Of a stretch of 11,623 bases of DNA, positions 6,399-11,623 are shown in pieces. Every line of letters starts with the position of its first letter. Position 1 is the first letter of the stretch. The stretch is taken from positions 1-11,623 of the forward strand of contig NSHO01000046.1 of assembly GCA_002737105.1 (NCBI GenBank), read 5' to 3'. Made by a program: the position numbers and the translations under genes. Origin of the DNA: Flavobacteriales bacterium (GTDB lineage Bacteria; Bacteroidota; Bacteroidia; Flavobacteriales; Flavobacteriaceae). The notes under the pieces are model-generated. The model had not been told where the DNA came from and searched no databases. It saw only the letters and a list, made by a program, of their open reading frames with translations.

Positions 6399-6728
6399 AT
6401 GAATGTTGAAAATACAAAAGCACAAATGCGAAAAGGTGTTTTAGAGTTTTGTATCTTATCTGTATTAAAAGAAAAAGACGCCTATACTTCTGAAATTCTA
6501 AACACTCTAAAAACCGCGAAATTACTTGTTGTTGAGGGCACTGTATATCCTTTATTAACAAGATTAAAAAACGACAATTTATTAAAATATCGTTGGGAAG
6601 AATCCACATCTGGGCCACCAAGGAAATATTATGGTTTAACGGATGAAGGAAAAGAATTTTTAAAAGAATTAAACAACACTTGGAGTGAACTATCAGGTGC
6701 TGTAAACATAATAACTACCATAAAATAA
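6399..6728 (+). CDS. PadR family transcriptional regulator
   Basis: The protein is a small winged-helix DNA-binding protein of 109 residues, the short (PadR-s1) type. The N-terminal helix KAQMRKGVLEFCILSVLKEK leads into DAYTSEILNTLK, then the recognition segment VVEGTVYPLLTRLKNDNLL and the wing WEESTSGPPRKYYGLTDEG, all strongly diagnostic. The C-terminal helix (about 85-109) is the short dimerisation helix. In Bacteroidota genomes such PadR genes often precede PspC-domain genes, as here: pspC starts 6 bp after this stop codon, so the two are surely co-transcribed. It probably represses its own operon through the palindrome over the promoter, releasing it on envelope stress; the signal it senses is unknown. 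The start ATG at 6399 gives the usual N-terminal length. Confidence 0.93.
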   Translation: MNVENTKAQMRKGVLEFCILSVLKEKDAYTSEILNTLKTAKLLVVEGTVYPLLTRLKNDNLLKYRWEESTSGPPRKYYGLTDEGKEFLKELNNTWSELSGAVNIITTIK

Positions 6729-6734
6729 AAGGTT

Positions 6735-8477
6735 ATGAACAAAACAACAAGTATAAATTTAGGCGGCTATTTCTTTCACATTGACGAAGACGCTTTTAGA
6801 AAATTAAGCAACTACTTTGAGGCCTTAAGAAAATCATTATCTCCAGATGGAAGAGAAGAAATTATAAATGATATCGAAAGTAGAATTTCTGAACTTTTTA
6901 CAGAAAAATTAGGTACTACTAAACAAGTTATAGGCTTAAAAGAAGTAGATGATATTATAACGATAATGGGGCAACCAGAAGATTACAAAATTGAAGATGA
7001 AACATCAAATAATGAAAACTCATTTAGTAACTTTACTAAATCAATTTATATAAATAAAAAATTATACAGGGATAAGGAAAACTCATTTTTAGGAGGTGTA
7101 ATGTCCGGTTTAGGGCAATATTTAAGTGTTGACCCGTTATGGCTAAGAATTATAATGGTAATTTTATTCTTCGGCTTTGGTACAGGATTAGTATTGTATA
7201 TAATTTTATGGGTTTTAATTCCAGAAGCTTTAACTACTTCTCAAAAACTTGAGATGAAAGGAGAACCCATCAATATTTCAAACATTGAGAAAAAAGTAAA
7301 AGAAGGTTTTAATGAAATCTCTGATAAGTTTTCTAACTTAGATCACGACAAAATTACTTCCAATGCAAAAAATGGTGCCGAAAGAATTGGAAATACATTA
7401 AGTGAAATTGTTACTTCAATATTTAATATAATTTCAAAAATAATAGGCGTATTTATAGTGCTTTTTACTAGTATGACTTTAATTAGTGTGATTATTGGAG
7501 GAATTGCTATGATATTTTTCTCATCTATGCCAGATAATTTCCTATACAATCATATTCACACTCCTTTTAGTTTCGAAACGCCTATTTGGATTCAAGGAAT
7601 ATTATTAATTATAGTTGTTGGAATTCCTTTGTTTTTCTTATTAATCTTAGGGTTAAAATTACTTTCAACCAGAATGAAATCAATTGGAAATTCTATAAAT
7701 TATTCGCTATTAGCCATTTGGATTATCGGATTGGCGTCCTTGTTGTTTTTAATTATAAAAGAAATTAGTCAAAATGCATATTCCGCTAAAGATATAGATA
7801 AAGTAGCTATCAATATAAAACCAACAGATACCTTAACTATTAAATTTATTTCAAATAATTTATACGGCAAAGACAATTACGATTATGAAAATTTTGAAGT
7901 TATTCATGATGATACTGATAAAGAAATAATATTTTCAAATAATGTATTTATAAAAATAGTTGAAACCACTGAACCAAATGCTTTTCTTCAAATAGAAAAA
8001 TCAGCTGAAGGAAAAAGTATTAAAAATGCTAAACAAACTGCTGAAAAAATAAAATACAACGTTAAAATTGAAAACAAAAACTTAATTTTAGATAATTATT
8101 GGATTACAGAATTAACAAATAAAAAACATGACCAAGAAGTAGAGTTGTTTTTATATTTACCAAAAGGCACAATCTTTAAAGTGGACAAAAACTTCAAACA
8201 ATTTGACAGATCTGATAACGATTATTTTAATTTACATCATAGTTCAGATACTTATATTTACATAGTTGCAGAAAACAAAGTATTATGTACCAATTGCCCG
8301 CTTGATGAAGATGATGAAGAAACCAATGTTATAAACGTCTCAAGTGAAATTTTTGGAAATAACAGAGTAGAAACTACTACTATTGAAAATGATAGTATTG
8401 AAAAGGTTTCAGTAAAAGTAAACGTGAACGGAAATGAAATAATAAAAACTGAAACAAAAACCAGAACATTTAATTAA
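6735..8477 (+). CDS. PspC domain-containing membrane protein
   Basis: The 580-residue protein begins with a soluble N-terminal region (1-100), whose segment 40-85 (EEIINDIESRISELF ... VDDIITIMGQPEDY) resembles the HAAS/DUF1700 type of N-terminal domain. The PspC domain lies at about 107-165: KKLYRDKENSFLGGVMSGLG, then YLSVDPLWLRI and the hydrophobic stretch ending YIILWVLIPEA. Three more membrane segments follow, at about 229-262, 284-310 and 324-342. The C-terminal 235 residues are soluble and contain a CxxC pair (C518, C521) followed by an acidic run. E. coli PspC is a much smaller envelope-stress sensor, so only the PspC module is shared. It is co-transcribed with padR. A role in sensing or buffering membrane stress is inferred; which side the C-terminal domain faces is uncertain. 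Confidence 0.88.
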   Translation: MNKTTSINLGGYFFHIDEDAFRKLSNYFEALRKSLSPDGREEIINDIESRISELFTEKLGTTKQVIGLKEVDDIITIMGQPEDYKIEDETSNNENSFSNFTKSIYINKKLYRDKENSFLGGVMSGLGQYLSVDPLWLRIIMVILFFGFGTGLVLYIILWVLIPEALTTSQKLEMKGEPINISNIEKKVKEGFNEISDKFSNLDHDKITSNAKNGAERIGNTLSEIVTSIFNIISKIIGVFIVLFTSMTLISVIIGGIAMIFFSSMPDNFLYNHIHTPFSFETPIWIQGILLIIVVGIPLFFLLILGLKLLSTRMKSIGNSINYSLLAIWIIGLASLLFLIIKEISQNAYSAKDIDKVAINIKPTDTLTIKFISNNLYGKDNYDYENFEVIHDDTDKEIIFSNNVFIKIVETTEPNAFLQIEKSAEGKSIKNAKQTAEKIKYNVKIENKNLILDNYWITELTNKKHDQEVELFLYLPKGTIFKVDKNFKQFDRSDNDYFNLHHSSDTYIYIVAENKVLCTNCPLDEDDEETNVINVSSEIFGNNRVETTTIENDSIEKVSVKVNVNGNEIIKTETKTRTFN

Positions 8478-8506
8478 TTTTTAACATTCATTTCACTATT
8501 AATACT

Positions 8507-8514
8507 TAATTTTG
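8507..8514 (+). promoter_or_regulatory. -7 box (TAnnTTTG) in front of the 24-codon ORF
   Basis: TAATTTTG matches the consensus exactly and lies 31 bp upstream of the small ORF, inside the gap after pspC. A 12-bp palindrome, AGATT-TT-AATCT (8519-8530), lies at the predicted transcription start. This would give the small gene a promoter of its own as well as read-through from pspC. Confidence 0.5.
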
Positions 8515-8545
8515 CTTGAGATTTTAATCTATAAACCTATAAATC

Positions 8546-8620
8546 ATGATACAATTTATAATTAAAATAATAGATATTGCTGTGAAAATAGTAATACAAT
8601 TTATAGAAAGTATTTTTTAA
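8546..8620 (+). CDS. Small amphipathic helical peptide (24 aa), unrecognised
   Basis: ATG at 8546 opens a 24-codon frame ending in TAA at 8618. The peptide begins MIQFIIKII and ends VIQFIESIF. Polar residues fall at Q3, K7, D10, K14, Q18, E21 and S22; nearly everything else is Ile, Val, Phe or Ala. The 4-3-4-4-3 spacing puts all polar side chains on one narrow face of an alpha helix, the shape of membrane-surface peptides such as phenol-soluble modulins or type I toxin peptides. The IQFI motif and the DNA word ATACAATTTATA occur twice. It has a TAnnTTTG box 31 bp upstream and a strong terminator 42 bp downstream, giving a transcript of about 170 nt. I do not recognise a family. It is either a real membrane-active small protein linked to the PspC operon or a small RNA with a chance ORF; the regular helix pattern favours the former. 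Confidence 0.5.
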   Translation: MIQFIIKIIDIAVKIVIQFIESIF

Positions 8621-8661
8621 CATCTTTTTTTAAAGTTAAAAATTCTAATATCATAACATAG

Positions 8662-8689
8662 AAATCCCGATTTTTTCGGGATTTTTTTT
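8662..8689 (+). terminator. Intrinsic terminator after pspC and the small ORF
   Basis: A perfect 9-bp stem, AAATCCCGA with TCGGGATTT (8662-8670, 8676-8684), encloses a T5 loop and runs into eight T residues (8682-8689). It is oriented for the plus strand and closes the padR-pspC-small ORF unit. Confidence 0.9.
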
Positions 8690-8691
8690 AA

Positions 8692-8699
8692 TATATTTG
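8692..8699 (+). promoter_or_regulatory. -7 box (TAnnTTTG) for the DUF2807 gene
   Basis: TATATTTG matches the consensus exactly and lies directly after the terminator T-tract, 25 bp before the ATG at 8725. The predicted leader is about 20 nt. The -33 region would overlap the terminator stem and shows no clear TTTG. Confidence 0.6.
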
Positions 8700-8724
8700 T
8701 ACTTAAAATTTAAAAAACACAAAA

Positions 8725-9564
8725 ATGATAAAATCAATTACACTTTTCGTTATTACGTTGTTTAGCTTTTCAGTTGCAACAGCTCAAACTAAGTTAGAAA
8801 AAATTAAAGGTTCAAAAATTGTCACCATTTCTGTAAAAGAAGTGGAAGAATTTGAGCAGGTAGAAATTGAAGAATTTTTAGATGTCTATTTTGTAAAAGG
8901 TGCGAAAACATCTATAGAAATTGAAGCGGATGACAACTTGCACGATATTATTAGCTATAAAATAGTTGGAAAAACCCTTAAATTAACAGCATTAAAACAA
9001 CCAGTTGGCGAGAAAAAAATGGCTATTAGAGTAAATTATAACGATAGCTTAAAAACAATTGTAGCTCGACATGAAAGTAAAGTTAATGCCATTGCCGATA
9101 TCTCGTTAGCAAATATTACAGTTAAAAACTTTGACAAATCGCAATCTTATTTAAATGTAAAGTCTACAAATTTTACTTTAATTATGACAGATAAATCGAA
9201 AGCAGAAATCAATGTGCAAGCAGAAAAATCTGTTGTAGAATTAAGTAAAGACGCAAATTTAAAAGCATTAATTGCCTCACCAGAATCAAAAGTAGATTTA
9301 TATCAAAAATCGCAAGCAACTATTGAAGGTGATGCACAAATTGCCAAAATAAGATTGGACAATAATTCTAGTTTAGTGGCTAAAAAATTTACTGTTATTG
9401 ATATGGAATTAATTGCAGAAGGCTACACATCGTGTTCCGTTAATGCGCAAAAAACAATTGAAATTTCTGCTTCAGGAAACGCGCAAATTGACTTATTAGG
9501 TGAACCAAAAGTAGATTTAAAGATTTTTACAAACACTGCTACTATATCTAAAAAAGTGAAATAA
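8725..9564 (+). CDS. Secreted DUF2807 (head-GIN domain) protein
   Basis: The 279-residue protein has a signal peptide (MIKSITLFVITLFSFSVATAQ, split as a Lys-positive start, a hydrophobic core and an ATAQ cleavage region), so it is exported to the periplasm or envelope. The mature part (about 45-265) is built of short beta strands with recurring Asn/Lys/Ser turns, as in the DUF2807 'head GIN, putative auto-transporter adhesin' family. The opening around EFEQVEIEEFLDVYFVKGAKTSIEIEADDNL (about 44-74) matches the family's usual first strands. The rest is likely a right-handed parallel beta structure. Despite the family name, adhesion has not been shown. DUF2807 genes are often next to PadR/PspC genes in Bacteroidota, suggesting a shared envelope-stress role. 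Here it has its own promoter, and a 14-bp gap to the next gene suggests a two-gene unit. Confidence 0.85.
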   Translation: MIKSITLFVITLFSFSVATAQTKLEKIKGSKIVTISVKEVEEFEQVEIEEFLDVYFVKGAKTSIEIEADDNLHDIISYKIVGKTLKLTALKQPVGEKKMAIRVNYNDSLKTIVARHESKVNAIADISLANITVKNFDKSQSYLNVKSTNFTLIMTDKSKAEINVQAEKSVVELSKDANLKALIASPESKVDLYQKSQATIEGDAQIAKIRLDNNSSLVAKKFTVIDMELIAEGYTSCSVNAQKTIEISASGNAQIDLLGEPKVDLKIFTNTATISKKVK

Positions 9565-9578
9565 AGCAGTAGCTTCAA

Positions 9579-9986
9579 ATGAAAAAAGACATAATTATTC
9601 CAGAAGTAGAAAATGTATATGTTGTGGCTATTAAAGAATGGAATGAAGATTTTGGTGAAAACACTTGGTATGCCTACTTATTAAATAACACTTCAGAAAA
9701 ATTAGAAATGGCTATGGTGGTTTCTAGTGCCTCTGGAATAATTAATGGCGAAGAAAGAAAAACAGGAAATTTTCGTCACGCTTTTAATGAAGTGCTTCCT
9801 GAAACAGCTATAAAAATTGAATTATTAGAAAACAATGTTTTGCAATTAAACAATCATTTTATGCTTACTTATTTTCTAAACGAAAAATTATACGATAAAA
9901 ATTTCACTTTTGAAGCAAATTCCATAATAGAGGAAAATATTACCGAATTACATAAAATAAATCGTTTTGGAGTGATAGGAAAATAA
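9579..9986 (+). CDS. Conserved hypothetical protein, function unknown
   Basis: The 135-residue protein has no signal peptide or membrane segment and looks cytoplasmic, alpha/beta and acidic. It opens with MKKDIIIPEVENVYVVAIKE and contains WNEDFGENTWYAYLLNN, split here, then alternating strands rich in hydrophobics (LEMAMVVSSASGI, VLQLNNHFMLTYFL). It ends with FTFEANSIIEENITELHKIN. I recall similar proteins in Flavobacteriaceae, sometimes labelled 'phenylalanyl-tRNA synthetase subunit alpha'; nothing in this sequence supports that name, as it lacks class II synthetase motifs and is far too short. The gene starts 14 bp after the DUF2807 stop codon, so it is probably co-transcribed with it. No terminator was seen between it and the downstream mannosidase gene. 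Confidence 0.75.
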   Translation: MKKDIIIPEVENVYVVAIKEWNEDFGENTWYAYLLNNTSEKLEMAMVVSSASGIINGEERKTGNFRHAFNEVLPETAIKIELLENNVLQLNNHFMLTYFLNEKLYDKNFTFEANSIIEENITELHKINRFGVIGK

Positions 9987-10012
9987 ACTCCATCCAACCG
10001 ATTTAATTTCTT

Positions 10013-10089
10013 ATAAAATTGCTTTTTTCAAATAGTTTGTTGAAATTTACATCAACAATATTCTATCATCATGAAGAAAGCAATTTTAT
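10013..10089 (+). promoter_or_regulatory. Long inverted repeat enclosing the start codon of the GH92 gene
   Basis: The arm 10013-10030 (ATAAAATTGCTTTTTTCA) is complementary to 10072-10089 (TGAAGAAAGCAATTTTAT) at 17 of 18 positions, and the exception is a G-U pair in RNA. The second arm starts at the second base of the mannosidase ATG and covers its first codons. The loop contains another inverted repeat, TTGTTGA (10037-10043) with TCAACAA (10052-10058). RNA that begins upstream of 10013 could fold with the start codon buried; RNA starting inside the loop could not. Confidence 0.55.
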
Positions 10090-11623
10090 TTATACTACTA
10101 CCCACTTTACTATTCGCACAAGATTTTGCCAAACACGTTAATCCATTTATTGGAACAGGCGGACACGGTCACACATTTCCCGGTGCAACGGTGCCTTACG
10201 GAATGGTGCAACTTTCTCCAGATACTAGAATTGATGGTAGTTGGGATGGTTGTAGTGGTTATCATTATGATGATAGTACAATTTATGGATTTTCGCATAC
10301 GCATTTGAATGGAACCGGTGTTTCAGATTATGGCGATATTCTATTGATGCCAATTATGGGCGAATCTTCGTTTGATAATAAAGTATATGCTTCTACTTTT
10401 TCGCATGCCAATGAAAAAGCTTCCGCGGGATATTACGCCGTAAAATTAGATAAACACGATATTGATGTGCGCTTAACCACTTCAACCCGTGTTGGTTTTC
10501 ATGAATATACGTTTAATAAAGCTGGACAAGCCAATATTATTTTAGATTTGAATCATCGTGATAAATTATTGGAAGGAAAAATTCGAATTATCGATAATAA
10601 AACCATTGAAGTCTTAAGAAGAAGCGAAGCTTGGGCAAGAAATCAATATGTGTATGCTCGAATTGAGTTCAATGTGCCTTTGAAAGTGAATCTTGTTAAA
10701 GAAGAAAACAAGGAAAACACTAAATTAGACGGAATATACAAAGGAACTGAATTGGCTTTAAGTTTCTCCAAACAAGTAAAAAAAGGTGAAAAAATCCTCG
10801 TAAAAGTATCGCTTTCGCCTACGAGTTATAAAGGAGCTAAACTAAACAGTTCCGAAATCAAACATTGGGATTTTGAAAAAGTTAAGAAAGATGCGGAAAC
10901 TCTTTGGAACAAAGAATTATCGAAAATTGAAGTCACTTCTGAGGATAAAGACAAGTTAGCGATTTTCTACACCGCTTTGTATCACACGATGATGCAACCG
11001 AATATTGCACAAGATTTAGATGGGAAATATCGAGGTCGCGACAACCAAATTCATACCGCTGAAGGATTTGATTATTACACGGTTTTTTCACTTTGGGATA
11101 CTTTTAGAGGCGCGCATCCGTTATACACCTTAATCGATAAAAAACGAACTTCTGATTACATCAATACGTTCATCAAACAATACGAACAAGGCGGTAGATT
11201 ACCCGTTTGGGAATTGGCGTCTAATGAAACTGATTGCATGATTGGTTATCATTCGGTTTCCGTAATTGCAGATGCGATGGCAAAAGGCATTACAGGTTTT
11301 GATTACGAAAAAGCCTTTGAAGCGAGTAAAGCATCAGCCATGCGCGATGTTTTAGGATTAGAAGCATACAAGAAAAATGGTTTCATTTCAATGGATGACG
11401 AACACGAAAGCGTTTCTAAAACCTTGGAATATGCTTATGACGATTGGTGTATTGCTCAAATGGCTCAGATAATAAAAAACGGCAATGAAGTTGCTCATTT
11501 TTCAAAACGTTCTGAAAATTGGAGAAACACTTTTGATTGGGAAACCGGTTTTATGCGTCCGAAGAAAAACGGTGGTTGGGACAAACCTTTTGATCCAAGA
11601 GAAGTGAATAATAATTTTACAGA
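10071..11623 (+). CDS. GH92 family alpha-mannosidase, secreted (partial, C-terminus outside window)
   Basis: The frame opens at ATG 10071 and is still open at the window end (517 full codons; the family is usually about 730-780 residues). A signal peptide lies at about 1-16 (MKKAILFILLPTLLFA, then Q). GH92 marks are NPFIGTGG (24-31), HTFPGATVPYGMVQLSPDTR (34-53), FSHTHLNGTG (74-83), LWDTFRGAHP beginning near W342, and NETDCMIGYH from N385. Family enzymes are calcium-dependent exo-acting alpha-mannosidases, mostly alpha-1,2, that trim N-glycans or mannans in the periplasm or outside the cell. The window stops two bases (GA) into the codon after NNNFT. By the family pattern this should be the catalytic acid Glu of the FTEGN/FTEAN motif; the catalytic Asp motif lies further on. 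No SusC/SusD genes are visible, so this is not seen to be a polysaccharide utilisation locus. Exact linkage specificity cannot be told. Confidence 0.93.
   Translation, partial: MKKAILFILLPTLLFAQDFAKHVNPFIGTGGHGHTFPGATVPYGMVQLSPDTRIDGSWDGCSGYHYDDSTIYGFSHTHLNGTGVSDYGDILLMPIMGESSFDNKVYASTFSHANEKASAGYYAVKLDKHDIDVRLTTSTRVGFHEYTFNKAGQANIILDLNHRDKLLEGKIRIIDNKTIEVLRRSEAWARNQYVYARIEFNVPLKVNLVKEENKENTKLDGIYKGTELALSFSKQVKKGEKILVKVSLSPTSYKGAKLNSSEIKHWDFEKVKKDAETLWNKELSKIEVTSEDKDKLAIFYTALYHTMMQPNIAQDLDGKYRGRDNQIHTAEGFDYYTVFSLWDTFRGAHPLYTLIDKKRTSDYINTFIKQYEQGGRLPVWELASNETDCMIGYHSVSVIADAMAKGITGFDYEKAFEASKASAMRDVLGLEAYKKNGFISMDDEHESVSKTLEYAYDDWCIAQMAQIIKNGNEVAHFSKRSENWRNTFDWETGFMRPKKNGGWDKPFDPREVNNNFT

Noticed and set aside
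6274..6621. 115-codon minus-strand ORF opposite padR
   Set aside because: It overlaps the padR promoter and coding region, and its translation is low-complexity hydrophobic sequence arising from AT-rich DNA.
7343..7768. ORFs on both strands inside pspC (7343-7549 minus, 7586-7768 plus)
   Set aside because: Out-of-frame shadows of the long pspC reading frame.
8612..8642. A second terminator formed by the T-rich and A-rich runs around the small ORF stop codon
   Set aside because: The pairing is AT-only with a three-base bulge; the GC-containing hairpin at 8662-8689 is far stronger.
10110..10308. Two overlapping small ORFs on opposite strands at the start of the mannosidase gene
   Set aside because: The GH92 frame from 10071 covers both and has signal peptide and family motifs.

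Overview
The window is AT-rich DNA from a member of the Bacteroidota, most likely a Flavobacterium-like member of the Flavobacteriaceae. The reasons are the protein families present (DUF2807 head-GIN, PadR/PspC pair, secreted GH92 mannosidase, flavobacterial-type DnaJ), promoter -7 boxes of the Bacteroidota form TAnnTTTG, and starts without Shine-Dalgarno sequences. No tRNA, rRNA, CRISPR array, insertion sequence or prophage was seen.

Left half, all on the minus strand. From right to left in transcription order it holds a DUF4442 hotdog protein (6200-5745), a TIGR01777-type nucleotide-sugar-epimerase-like SDR (5663-4758), the heat-shock co-chaperones grpE and dnaJ (4609-2915, ending at a hairpin terminator), an ABC exporter ATPase and its ABC-2 permease of the NatA/NatB type (2752-414), and the receiver domain of an NtrC-like response regulator cut by the window edge (332-1). 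The spacers on either side of the permease gene hold unusual short repeats in strict 8-bp phase.

Right half, all on the plus strand. A divergent intergenic region with a palindrome over the promoter leads into padR and pspC (6399-8477), a probable self-regulated envelope-stress operon. After pspC lies a 24-codon ORF (8546-8620) that would otherwise go unannotated. It has its own -7 box, is followed by a strong intrinsic terminator, and encodes a near-ideal amphipathic helix. A second transcription unit, with a clear -7 box at 8692, carries a secreted DUF2807 protein and a small cytoplasmic protein of unknown function (8725-9986). The window ends inside a secreted GH92 alpha-mannosidase gene (10071-end). 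Its leader contains an 18-bp inverted repeat that would bury the start codon in any transcript reading in from upstream.

The genes are mostly ordinary chromosomal housekeeping and envelope functions: protein folding (GrpE/DnaJ with a DnaK encoded elsewhere), export (ABC pair), envelope stress (PadR/PspC/DUF2807) and glycan use (GH92). The most novel candidates are the small amphipathic peptide gene, the start-codon-sequestering leader of the GH92 gene, and the phased 8-bp inverted arrays.
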